NCBI RefSeq assembly: GCF_000194155.1
Contig: NZ_GL877879.1
Coordinates: 627,823 to 691,822 of the forward strand
Source: Saccharopolyspora spinosa NRRL 18395
Lineage (GTDB): Bacteria; Actinomycetota; Actinomycetes; Mycobacteriales; Pseudonocardiaceae
Length of the DNA: 64,000 bases
Direction: 5' to 3'
The position numbers and the translations under genes are program-made. Positions 42,602-51,692 of this stretch are shown in pieces. The notes beneath the pieces were generated by a model. That model was not told the DNA's origin, ran no database searches, and was given only the letters and a program-made list of their open reading frames with translations. The stretch's first letter is position 1; every line of letters starts with the position of its first letter.

Positions 42602-43879
42602 ATGATCTCAGCGCATCCCAATTTGCGGTTGATGGTGCTGCAGCGTATTGAGGGTTTGTTGGACTGGGAGGCGGTCGAGCGGTTCGCTTTCGACGCCCGC
42701 TGGAAGTACGCCGCGGGTGGTCTGGATTTCGACTATCCCGGTTTCGTGCACACGGTGCTGATGGACATGCGGGCCCGGTTGGCCCGCTCGGCTCGGCCGG
42801 AGCGGATCTTCGAGGCAGTGCTGGATGTCGCGAGCGAGGCGGGGTTGGTGGGCCGGAGGCGGGTGCTGAACTCGACCCCGTTGTATGACGCGGGTCGCGA
42901 CGATGGACACCATCACCCTGATCCGCTCGGCGATCTGTGGTCTGCTGACGGCCGCCGGTGCCGACTTGGCCGCCCGGCTGCGCGCCGTTGTCACCTCCGA
43001 AGACGACTATGTCTGTACGGCGAAACCGCTGATCGACTGGGACGACCAGGCCGCCCGGGATGCGCTAATCGATTCCCGTGCCCAGGACCGGTTCGCGATG
43101 CTGGCGCTGCTCGACGGCGTGGAAATCGCTGAGGACGCGGACAAGGCGGCACGACTGCTGGCCAAGGTGCTGGGCCAGGACCTGACCGATGATGATGACG
43201 GGGTGTTGCGGATCGCCCGCAGGGTCGCGGCCGACCGCGTCATCTACACCGTCGACCCCGAAACCCGCCACGGGCACAAAACCCAAGCCCACGGTTTCGA
43301 CGGCCACAAAGGGCATATCGCCATCGACCCGGACAGCGAGAGCATCACCGCCACCAACGTCAGCTCCGGCAACAGCGGTGACGCCGAGGCTGCCGAGACT
43401 CTCCTGGCCGACATCCTGCCTCCCCGAAGCCGAAGCCGAAGCCGAAGCTTCGGATGAAGATCTGGCGGCGGGTGTATGGGGATGCGGCCTACGGTACGGG
43501 CGAGTTGCTGGAACGGCTGGACGGCGCCGACATCTACAAACGACTGAAGGTGCAGCCGCCAGCAGCGGCGAAAGGCCATTTCCCGAAGGACCGCTTCGAC
43601 ACCGACCTCGATACGCAGACCGTGACCTGCCCTGCCGGGCACACCGCCCCCATCCGCGCCCGCGAGCGGCACGCCGAAGCGGCCAACTTCGGCGCCGCCT
43701 GCGCCGCCTGCTCGCCGGCCGCACAGTGCACCACCGCGAAGACCGGCCGCACGATCACCGTCAGTGCCCACGAGGCCGCGCTGCAAGCCGGGCGGGCGCG
43801 TCAAACCGACCCCGCCTGGCGGGCCGACTACCGCGCCACCTGCCCCAAAGTCGAACGTGGTCCTCGGCGGCTTCGGTGA
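42602..43879 (+). pseudogene. IS1182-family transposase, frameshifted
   Basis: Frames read in turn: HPNLRLMVLQRIEGLLDWEA-type N-terminal text to GLVGRRRVLNSTPLYDA; VATMDTITLIRSAICGLLTA to TVDPETRHGHKTQAHGFDGH and KGHIAIDPDSESITATNVS; then YGDAAYGTGELLERLDGADI and QTDPAWRADYRATCPKVERG. This is the order of an IS1182 transposase with at least three frameshifts. One shift falls at a CGAAGC microsatellite (43425-43448). The final ~50 residues are missing. Confidence 0.8.
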
Positions 43880-44009
43880 GACACTCGGCGAGATCGCGTT
43901 GCTGCCGGCCTTCGGTGTGATGTTCGCCAGACTGATCGAGTCCACGGAGGCATACGGGCTCTATCGGATGCCCTAATCGACAAGCGCGGTGAGAACCGGG
44001 CTCCGCTCG

Positions 44010-44340
44010 CAGTGGGTATCGCGTCTCTTCTGTTCGGGTTTCCGACCAGCGCTGCCAAGAACGCCCGATCAGCGGGGCAAACCGGATGTTCCAGGCCAGC
44101 CGCGGTCACCAAGGCGCCCAACGTCGCCAGTGGCGTCCCGACCGTGGACGGGCAGGAGTTTGAGTCCGACCCAGACCCGTTCGACGGGACTGTCCTGCGG
44201 GCTGTACTTCGCACCCTCGATCAGCATGAGACGGTGTTCGGCCATCCATCGCTTGGTGATCCTGCTGTAGTGGGTGCTGTCGAAATGCTACGGCGGCCCA
44301 AGGTCGTCGTGCTGACCGCGTTCCCGTGCTTTCCCCAGCT
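44010..44340 (-). pseudogene. IS630-like transposase C-terminal fragment
   Basis: Minus-strand HFDSTHYSRITKRWMAEHRL, MLIEGAKYSPQDSPVERVWV and GLKLLPV match the end of a DDE domain in which S-P-x-x-x-P-V-E supplies the last acidic residue. Several shifts and no N-terminus. Sequence on both sides (43880-44010 and 44340-44497) shows no other gene. Confidence 0.55.
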
Positions 44341-44497
44341 TCACCCCGCAAGACCGCGTTCACCACATTCGGGCATCACCTACGCGGTCGAACGTGAAAC
44401 ACCGAAGCCAGATGCCCTACTCGGCTTCACGATCGGGAAGTTCGCCGGCCGGCATAGGTGCCGCGTGAGGGGTGGCGGGTGAGCGGTTGCGCGCAGA

Positions 44498-46009
44498 TCA
44501 GGCGAACTGGCCCCGAAGCAGGTCTTTGCGGACCTTGCCGGTGGCGTTGCGGGGGATCTCGTCGACCGTTACGAGCGTTTTGGGGATCTTGTACTTGGCC
44601 AGCCGAGGAGCAAGGAACGCGACGAGCTGATCGTGGTCGAGTTCGCAGCCGTTCGCCAGCGAGACGATGGCACATCCCACCTCACCCCACTTCTCGTGCG
44701 GCACGCCGAGGACCGCGCAGCCGGTGACGCCCGGCATTTCGAGAACCGCCGCCTCCACTTCGGCGGGGTAGATGTTCTCGCCGCCAGAGATGATCAGGTC
44801 CTTTAGGCGGTCGACGACCGTGACGAATCCGTCGGCGTCAGCGACCCCGATGTCGCCGGAGCGGAACCAGCGCCCGTCCGTGAACGCGTCGTCGGTGGCG
44901 TCCGGCTGATTCCAGTACTCGCGCATGACGTTGGGGCCGCAGATCTGGATCTCGCCGTGCTCGCCGGCCGCCGCTTCGCGTCCATCGGCATCGACGATCC
45001 GGACATCGGTGAAGAAGTGCGGGACGCCCGCCGTGCCGAGCTTCCGCTCGACGTCGTCCGGGGGGAGGATCAGCGCACCCGGGCCGGTCTCAGTCAGGCC
45101 GTATCCCTGGCAGATCTTGATGCCGCGCTCGGTGTAGGTGCGCAGCGTGCGCGGCGGGACGGGGGCCGCGGCGACGATCACTCGCCGGATCGCGCTCAGG
45201 TCGGTCGTCTCCCAGTCGGGGTGGGCGCTGAGCGCATCGAACATGGTCGGCACGCCGAAGGTGTAGCTGATCCGCTCCCGTTCGAGCACCTGGAGGATCC
45301 GGCCTGGTTCGAAGCCCTCCTCGATGACCACGTTGCCGCCTTTGAGCAGCGTCGGCAACGCTACAAAGTCCAAGGCAGCGGTGTGGAAGAGCGGCGCGCA
45401 CACCAGCGCCACCTCGTGGCTGTCCAGGTCGAGGTCGACGATCGCGTTCATCGCGGAGAACACGATGTTGCCGTGGGTGAGGACCACGCCCTTGGGGCGA
45501 CCGGTAGTGCCAGAGGTGTACATGATGAAGCACGGGTCGTCGTGGGACACCGGCTCGTCGATGCGCGACGAGTCGGCGGCCGCGATCAGCGCCTCGTAGC
45601 CGACCGAGTCCGGGTCTGCGGCCCCGTCAAGCACGACCCGGGTCGCGGCCCCGGCGGCGGACCGCGCGATCTCGCCGAATTCCCGGGAGTGGATGAACAC
45701 CGCTGCACCCGAGTCTCGCAGCGCGTACTTCACCTCTGGTGCGGTGAGCCGGGCGTTGAGCGGCACGAAGATCGCGCCGAGCAAACCCGAGGCGAACAGC
45801 GCCTCCAGGTAGGCGGGATGATTCGTGCTCAGCAGGGCGAGCCGGTCCCCGCGGCCGATACCGAGCGAGCGCAGCGCGTGCGCCAGGCGGGTCACCCTGT
45901 CGTCGAGTTCGAGGTAGGTGGTGGCACGATTGCGGAAGGTGATCGCAGTCTTGCCGGAAGAGAGACGGACGCGGCGGTACGGCCAGGCGCCAGTGCCTTC
46001 GTTGCGCAT
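44498..46009 (-). CDS. Acyl-CoA synthetase (AMP-forming)
   Basis: 503 aa from ATG 46009 with AAGGGA 6 bp upstream. The P-loop is FIMYTSGTTGRPKGVVLTHG, followed by GYGLTETGPG, ICGPNVMREYWNQPDAT, the hinge DGRWFRSGDIGVADADG with RLKDLIISGGENIYP, and catalytic Lys in PRNATGKVRKDLL. The size and sequence type match medium-chain acyl- or 4-coumarate:CoA ligases. An aromatic lyase and an O-methyltransferase nearby make a phenylpropanoid acid a reasonable substrate, but this is inference. Confidence 0.92.
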   Translation of the reverse strand: MRNEGTGAWPYRRVRLSSGKTAITFRNRATTYLELDDRVTRLAHALRSLGIGRGDRLALLSTNHPAYLEALFASGLLGAIFVPLNARLTAPEVKYALRDSGAAVFIHSREFGEIARSAAGAATRVVLDGAADPDSVGYEALIAAADSSRIDEPVSHDDPCFIMYTSGTTGRPKGVVLTHGNIVFSAMNAIVDLDLDSHEVALVCAPLFHTAALDFVALPTLLKGGNVVIEEGFEPGRILQVLERERISYTFGVPTMFDALSAHPDWETTDLSAIRRVIVAAAPVPPRTLRTYTERGIKICQGYGLTETGPGALILPPDDVERKLGTAGVPHFFTDVRIVDADGREAAAGEHGEIQICGPNVMREYWNQPDATDDAFTDGRWFRSGDIGVADADGFVTVVDRLKDLIISGGENIYPAEVEAAVLEMPGVTGCAVLGVPHEKWGEVGCAIVSLANGCELDHDQLVAFLAPRLAKYKIPKTLVTVDEIPRNATGKVRKDLLRGQFA

Positions 46010-46540
46010 GCAATTCCCTTCTGCTGGCCGGATTGCGAACCTTCGGCAGATCAGGTCTGGGGCAGATGTCCGGTGCTGGCGCGTCGGTGAACCGGTCCGC
46101 AGCCCAGGCAGGGAACCGACCGGCGGCCTCCGGGACGACGGACTCGTGGTCGAGTCCAGGGGAATTTGTGGTAGTCCACAGCGGGCCGTCTGGCACAGGG
46201 CCATGCGTTCGCGGGTCGTCAGCTCGACCGGGGATGTGGTGTGGGACGGTACCTGGCAGGTGGCGAAGGGCTTTCTTTGCCAGGCTTACAAGGACAAAGG
46301 CAGAACGCGCCCAAGTAGACCGCTGCCCCAGCCTAAAGAACAGTTCAGTCGGCCAGCACATGCCCTAACGTCCGGAAGCGGTTGCCTGTTTGTCCCTAGA
46401 AGCTCCCAGCGCAAGAAGAGGTCGCGTTGTATATGAGGACGAAAGTGCAGCGTCCAATGTTCCCGGGCGACGCAACGCTTGACGCCGCACGGCATACCCA
46501 GTTGCCTGGCTGACAGCACCGACGAGGAGGGACACCTAGC
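46010..46540. other. 530-bp gap between divergent genes
   Basis: Separates the acyl-CoA ligase (minus) from the O-methyltransferase (plus). No frame in it resembles a known protein. It presumably carries both promoters, although I cannot assign -10/-35 elements with confidence. Confidence 0.5.
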
Positions 46541-47233
46541 ATGCCTGCGCAGCGATTCGGCGAAGTCAAGCATCTTCCGATCAGCCCTGCGATGCGGGAC
46601 TACATGGTGAGATCGTGTTCGCCGAGTGATCCGGTCGTGGAAAGCCTGGTCACGCAAACCACCGAGATCGGCGACCTGGCGATCATGATGGTACCTCAGG
46701 AACAGGCAGCGCTTCTGACACTGCTCACACGCCTGATCGCCGCCCGCAACGTGCTCGACATCGGCACATTTACGGGCCTTTCAGCGCTCTCGTTCGCGCG
46801 CGGCGTCGCCCCGGGCGGACGGGTGTTGACCTGCGACGTCACCGAGCGATGGGCCAACATCGCCCGCGAGCACTGGAAGCGCGCCGAGGTCGCGGACCGG
46901 ATCGACTTCCGCATCGCGCCGGCCCAGGACACGCTGCGCGCGCTCGCACCAGGCACCGCGTTCGACATCGTGTTCCTCGACGCCGACAAGGAGAACTACC
47001 CTAGCTACTTCCGAGCGGTTGAACCGCTGCTGCGTCCCGGTGGACTGCTCATTGTGGACAACGTGTTGTTCAACGGGTACGTGCTCGACCCGCAGCTGGC
47101 CCAGGCGGGACTGCTGCGCGACGCATCAACCGCGCTGCGGGAGCTCAACGCCACGCTGGCCGCGCATGCACGGTTTGACACGGTGATGTTGCCCATCGCC
47201 GACGGCTTGACCATCGCCCGCAAGAAAGACTGA
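46541..47233 (+). CDS. SAM-dependent O-methyltransferase, caffeoyl-CoA type
   Basis: 230 aa with GAGGAGGG about 10 bp before ATG. The fold is the small cation-dependent catechol/CCoAOMT-like one: VLDIGTFTGLSALSFARGVA for SAM, then FDIVFLDADKENYPSYFRAV and GGLLIVDNVLFNGYV, which supply the metal-binding D-x-D-K and D-N residues. Such enzymes methylate vicinal hydroxyls on aromatics or acyl thioesters. It lies between the CoA ligase and an IS630 scar, 1.1 kb from the P450 operon. Confidence 0.93.
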   Translation: MPAQRFGEVKHLPISPAMRDYMVRSCSPSDPVVESLVTQTTEIGDLAIMMVPQEQAALLTLLTRLIAARNVLDIGTFTGLSALSFARGVAPGGRVLTCDVTERWANIAREHWKRAEVADRIDFRIAPAQDTLRALAPGTAFDIVFLDADKENYPSYFRAVEPLLRPGGLLIVDNVLFNGYVLDPQLAQAGLLRDASTALRELNATLAAHARFDTVMLPIADGLTIARKKD

Positions 47234-47309
47234 GGAGCACCGCGACCGTCGTCTCGCTCATCGGTGAGTCCTATAGCGCCGATTGCGGCGAGATGGACAT
47301 ATTGCCCAG

Positions 47310-48157
47310 TAAGGCAAATATGGCGTTACTGGGCTGCGGCGTAGCGGACGTGCTGCTTGCCGAAGATGGTTTTCACGCGTTCGGTTGGTTCTGGCGGCGG
47401 CGCAGGTGGGTGCGTGCGCCAGTCGCCAGCTTAGCCTGGGTTCGGGCACTCGTCGTTGCGGTGACGTGGGTTTTCAGGTCGATGCCCCGCAGTTCGACGA
47501 GGTTGAGTTCGGGGGCGTAGCCGGGCAGGAAGTGTATCTCGATCTTCCGCTCGGCAGCCAGTCCCGCTGCAGGTGAGCGCGGTGCGAGGATGGTCCGTCC
47601 ACGATCAGATGGATCTTGCGGTCCAGATACCGCACAAGCCGGTCCAGGAACCCGATCATCACCGTCACGTTGAAGCCGACCTCGAACAAGGTGAAATACG
47701 GCTCGCCGTTATGGCTGATCGCGGCCATCGCGTTGACCTTGAACTGCTTACTAGACTTGGGTACGACCGGAGTCTGCCCGACCGGCACCGAGGTCGCGGC
47801 CACGGCCGCGTCCGAACGCAGCCCGGTCTGATCCAGCCGCAGCACGACTGGTCCGGATACTTGCCCAGCACCGCGCCGCACCCGTGACTGCTACCGTGCA
47901 TTCAGCGCCTTTTGCTCACGAGCACGCCGACCACGTTTCCGTGCCGCCCAGGCCCCCGTCACGCGGAACGCATTCACCCACCGTGACACCGATTGCAACC
48001 CGACTCCGAACGCCTCTGCCGCCTCGGCCTGACTCACACCCGGACTCCACAGCGGCAACCCTCTGCCGCAGATCCTCTTTTGACGCCGGGGAAAGCCGTC
48101 AAGCCTTGACCACAGTCACGTTTACACCATAATTAACGCCACGCCATATTTGAGTTA
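47310..48157 (-). mobile_element. IS630-family element with degenerate transposase
   Basis: About 848 bp, bounded by TA at 47310 and 48156. Terminal repeats share GTAA-N2-CAAATATGGCG; the core CAAATATGGCG is exact at 47315-47325 and inverted at 48142-48152. The minus strand encodes a helix-turn-helix (GVSQAEAAEAFGVGLQSVSR, WVNAFRVTGAWAARKRGRRA), then after a deletion the DDE part (LDQTGLRSDAAVAATSVPVG, KVNAMAAISHNGEPYFTLFE, KIHLIVDGPSSHRAHLQRDW). Frameshifts and stops inactivate the gene. Confidence 0.82.
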
Positions 48158-48373
48158 CGCACCAACAGATGTCGACTCTCGATGGCCGAGAAGGTCACCT
48201 GCACTTGCTCGACAGCCTGAATGGACCGCTCAGCGCTGTGGTCGACATCGAGGTGACCTTCCAGGACGGCTTGGCTTCGTTGGCGATGACGCTAGGAGAT
48301 CGCCACCAGCTCGATCAACAGCTGGACATGGTGATGAGGCAGGAGCGCGCGCTGGTTTACCGCAAGTGCACGC

Positions 48374-49489
48374 TCACTTCGCGCCGAGGCGCACCGGCAG
48401 CGCCATCAGCTTGCGCATGATCCCGGCTTCTACCCAGGGTAGGTCCCCAGCCGAGGCCGTGATCCGCGGCGACGAATAACGGCGTAGCAGGGCGCCGAGG
48501 GCGGCCTCGGCCTCCACCTTCGCCAGGTTCGCACCCAGGCAGCGATGGATACCGAAGCCGAACGACAGGTGCTGGTTGTCGTCGCGTCGCACGTCGAAGC
48601 TGTCCGGGGCGGTAAAACGGGACTTGTCGCGGTTGACGGCCGTCAGCGAGCACAGCACGACCTCGCCTGCCGGGATGCAAGTGTCTCCGATCGTTAGCGA
48701 TTCCTGGGTCATCCGGAACGCCGAGACCTGCAGCGGTGGTTCGAGCCGCAACGCCTCGTCCACCGCGCCACCCAGCAGTGTCTCATCTGCTCGCACGGCG
48801 TCACGCTGATCGGGATTGGTCAGCAGCAGATACAGTGCCTTGGCGATGAGCTGCGTCGTTGCGGTCTGACCCGCGATGAGCAGTACGAACACCATCGAGC
48901 TCAGTTCGTCGTCGGTTAGGTTCGCCTCGATCAGCTCGGAGATCAGGTCCTGTCCCGGTTCGCGGCGCTTGCGCCGCACCAACTCGGCGGCGTAGTCGAG
49001 CAGTGATGTCGTCGCGTCCAGCAAGCTGTCGCTGATCAGTAGCAGTTCGGAGACGAATGTGTCCGACCAGCGGCGCACGTCCGGGCAGTCGGCCTCGGGA
49101 ATCCCAATCATGGCACCGAGCACGAGTGTGGGCAGCGGCTGCGCGTACTGGGCGACGAGGTCGGTCTCCGCTGCGGTGTCCAGGCCGTCCAGCAGCCGCT
49201 CGGCGATCTCGTCGACAACCGGCCGCATAGCGTTCGCGCTGCGGCCGGTGAATCGGTGCGCAACGAGTTGGCGCAGCCGGGTGTGTTGCGGCGGATCGGT
49301 GTTGAGCATGTCCTGCGCGACGACGGTGCGCACGGTCGGCGGCAGGGCCGCCAACGGCGCCTTGTCACCCATCCTGGCGGTGTCATTGGAAAACCGAGGA
49401 TCATTCATTAACTGTCGGGCAAGCGCGTATTCGGAAACCATCCACACGGCACGCCCGTCGGGCAACACGACCTTGTCGACGGCGCTCAT
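48374..49489 (-). CDS. Cytochrome P450 (atypical I-helix)
   Basis: 371 aa from the ATG at 49489 that overlaps the upstream P450 stop (ATGA). It begins directly at VVLPDGRAVWMVSEYALARQ, lacking the first ~30 residues typical of bacterial P450s. ExxR is in VDEALRLEPPL and the haem loop is FGFGIHRCLGANLA. The I-helix reads LLIAGQTATTQLI, where most P450s have AGxE/D-T-T; both the acid and the following Thr are replaced. Such changes are known in P450s that use substrate-assisted or unusual chemistry. It is last in the MIO-AKR-P450-P450 operon. Confidence 0.92.
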   Translation of the reverse strand: MSAVDKVVLPDGRAVWMVSEYALARQLMNDPRFSNDTARMGDKAPLAALPPTVRTVVAQDMLNTDPPQHTRLRQLVAHRFTGRSANAMRPVVDEIAERLLDGLDTAAETDLVAQYAQPLPTLVLGAMIGIPEADCPDVRRWSDTFVSELLLISDSLLDATTSLLDYAAELVRRKRREPGQDLISELIEANLTDDELSSMVFVLLIAGQTATTQLIAKALYLLLTNPDQRDAVRADETLLGGAVDEALRLEPPLQVSAFRMTQESLTIGDTCIPAGEVVLCSLTAVNRDKSRFTAPDSFDVRRDDNQHLSFGFGIHRCLGANLAKVEAEAALGALLRRYSSPRITASAGDLPWVEAGIMRKLMALPVRLGAK

Positions 49490-50688
49490 CCCAGCACCAC
49501 CGGCAGCGAGTCGAGGCGGCGCATGAACATGCCTGGCCGCCACTGCACGTCCTGCGGAGCGACCGCCAGCGCGGTCGCGGGAAACCGGTCGAACAACCTG
49601 CCGAGCCCGACCGCGGTCTCTATTCTGCCGAGCTCGGCGCCCATACACCGGTGGCTGCCGTGGCTGAACCCTAGATGTCCCTTTGTGTCACGGGTGATGT
49701 CGAAGCGGTCGGGGTCCGCGAAGCGGCTCGGGTCGCGGTTGGCCGAGCCGGTGGAGATCAGCAGCAGCTCCCCGGCTGGGATGGTCACCCCATCCAGCTC
49801 CAGCGGATGGTCGACATAGCGCGGGGTAAGCATGCGGAACGGGGTCTCGAAGCGCAGGATCTCCTCGACGCACGCGGTTATCAGGCCGGGGTCGGCGCGC
49901 AACCGCGCCAGCTCCTCAGAGTGGCGGAGCAGGACGAGCACACCGCTGCCTATCGCGCTGGTCGGCTCCAGCCCGGCGATCAGCAACAACGTGATCATGG
50001 AGACCAGTTCGGCGTCATCCAGCAGCCCCGCCGCACCGGCCCGGACGAGCTCGGTGAACAGGTCCGCACGCGGCTGCTCGCGCTTGAGCGCGATGATCTC
50101 CCCGGCAAACACCTGCAACTGCCGACCCGCATCCTCCACCTCCTCCTTGCTGGGTGCGGTGAGAATCGCCGTCTCCCACAGGGGAAATCGATCTCGCGCG
50201 TCCTCGGGGACACCCAGCATCTCGGACAGGCAAGTCGCGGACAGCGGCCTGGCGTACTGGTCGATGATGTCGACGGGTTCACCGACGGGCAGGCCGTCGA
50301 GCAGGTCGTCGGCAAGCCGTTCGATCTCGGGCCGCAGCGCGGCAAGCCGAGACGGCGTGAAGAACTTGGCGACGATGCCGCGCATCCTGCGGTGATCCGC
50401 CCCGTCCTGGTCGAGCATGCTGCGGCGTAGTTCGCGTGGCAGCTTTGGCCGACGCTCGATGTCCATTAGGTTCTGTTCGACAACCGCGTGCCGGTGCTTG
50501 ACCAAGTCGCGTTGCAGCGTGGGATCGGCCAACAGCGCGCGGGCGTCGTCGTAGCGGGTGATCACCCACATCCGGAAGCCGCCGTTCTCGACTGGGATCG
50601 CTGCGTGGTCTCGCCGCAGGGATTCCAGCGCCGGATATGGGTCCTGCATGAACGATCGGCTGACCAATTTGACTGGTTCGTCGCTCAC
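49486..50688 (-). CDS. Cytochrome P450
   Basis: 400 aa, complete. N-terminal SFMQDPYPALESLRRDHAAI, ExxR in CVEEILRFETPFRML, haem ligand loop LGFSHGSHRCMGAELG. The I-helix LLIAGLEPTSAI keeps the acidic residue but replaces the usual Thr by Pro. The haem loop starts F-S-H-G where F-G-x-G is usual. It lies 15 bp after the aldo/keto reductase gene and overlaps the next P450. Ferredoxin partners are not encoded nearby. Confidence 0.93.
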   Translation of the reverse strand: MSDEPVKLVSRSFMQDPYPALESLRRDHAAIPVENGGFRMWVITRYDDARALLADPTLQRDLVKHRHAVVEQNLMDIERRPKLPRELRRSMLDQDGADHRRMRGIVAKFFTPSRLAALRPEIERLADDLLDGLPVGEPVDIIDQYARPLSATCLSEMLGVPEDARDRFPLWETAILTAPSKEEVEDAGRQLQVFAGEIIALKREQPRADLFTELVRAGAAGLLDDAELVSMITLLLIAGLEPTSAIGSGVLVLLRHSEELARLRADPGLITACVEEILRFETPFRMLTPRYVDHPLELDGVTIPAGELLLISTGSANRDPSRFADPDRFDITRDTKGHLGFSHGSHRCMGAELGRIETAVGLGRLFDRFPATALAVAPQDVQWRPGMFMRRLDSLPVVLG

Positions 50689-50703
50689 TGCGCGTCCTCC
50701 TGC

Positions 50704-51678
50704 TCAGATGCCACTCTCGGGATAGCCGATGTTTGGGGCGGACGCGGCGTCGAGATCGCGGCGGATCTCGGCAGGCAGTTCCAGGGCAAGCGTGGCCGGG
50801 GATAGCGACTCGCGCAGCTGCTCCACGGTGCGGGCGCCGACCAGCGGCGCGGCGACCCCAGGTCGGTCCCGGACCCATGCCAGCGCCACAGCCACCAGCG
50901 GCACGGCCAACTCGTCCGCGGCAGCGGCGAGGGCTTCCACGATGCGCGCGGAGCGGTCGTCGATACGGGGCGCAACGTACCACTTGAAGAAACGGCTGTT
51001 CTCCCGATCGGCCGGTACCCCGCCGCGGTACTTGCCGGTCAGTACGCCGCGGCCGAGCGGGGCCCACGGCAGCACCGCCATTCCCGCGTCCAGTGCGGCG
51101 GGCACGACCTCACGTTCGATGCCCCGTTCCAGCAGCGAGTACTCCAGTTGGCAGGACGCGAGTGGTGCGACGCCGTTGAGTTGCTTCCAGGTCGCTGCTT
51201 TGGCCGTCTGCCAGCCGGTGTAGTTGCACACGCCGACGTGGCGAACCTTGCCGGCTCGTACGGCGGTGTCGGTTGCGGCCAGGGTTTCTTCCAATGGGAC
51301 GGCGTGATCCCAGGCGTGCAGCTGCCACAGGTCGATGTAATCGGTGCGAAGCTTGGTCAGTGATTTGTCCAGTGTCGACAGCAGATGCTCGCGGGAGGCG
51401 TTCTGTCTGCGGTCGGGGTCGTCCAGGACGGCGACAGCCTTGGTCGCCAGCACGATGTTGTCGCGGGGCACGACCTTGCCCAGCAACTGGCCGACGATCT
51501 CCTCAGCACTGCCGCCGCCGTAGACGTCGGCGGTGTCGACCAGGGTGCCGCCGACCTCGACGAACGCCCGCAGTTGCTCGGCGGCGTCGTCACGGTCGGT
51601 GGTGGCGCCCCAGGTGGAGGTGCCCAGTCCCAGGGCGGAAACCTTCAGTCCGGTAGTGCCCAACGGGCGCTGCTCCAT
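50704..51678 (-). CDS. Aldo/keto reductase
   Basis: 324 aa (beta/alpha)8 NADPH-dependent reductase. The catalytic tetrad is all present: Asp48 and Tyr53 in LVDTADVYGGG, Lys80 in LATKAV, His121 in WQLHAWDH. VPLVAVALAWVRDRPGVAAP with LVGARTVEQLRESL is the cofactor end. It is similar to AKR families 11-13. It is second in an operon, 14 bp after the MIO enzyme and 15 bp before a P450. Confidence 0.93.
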   Translation of the reverse strand: MEQRPLGTTGLKVSALGLGTSTWGATTDRDDAAEQLRAFVEVGGTLVDTADVYGGGSAEEIVGQLLGKVVPRDNIVLATKAVAVLDDPDRRQNASREHLLSTLDKSLTKLRTDYIDLWQLHAWDHAVPLEETLAATDTAVRAGKVRHVGVCNYTGWQTAKAATWKQLNGVAPLASCQLEYSLLERGIEREVVPAALDAGMAVLPWAPLGRGVLTGKYRGGVPADRENSRFFKWYVAPRIDDRSARIVEALAAAADELAVPLVAVALAWVRDRPGVAAPLVGARTVEQLRESLSPATLALELPAEIRRDLDAASAPNIGYPESGI

Positions 51679-51692
51679 GCGAAATCTCCTTG

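Noticed and set aside
44957..46090. 377-codon plus-strand frame
   Set aside because: Antisense of the acyl-CoA ligase, whose adenylation motifs are complete.
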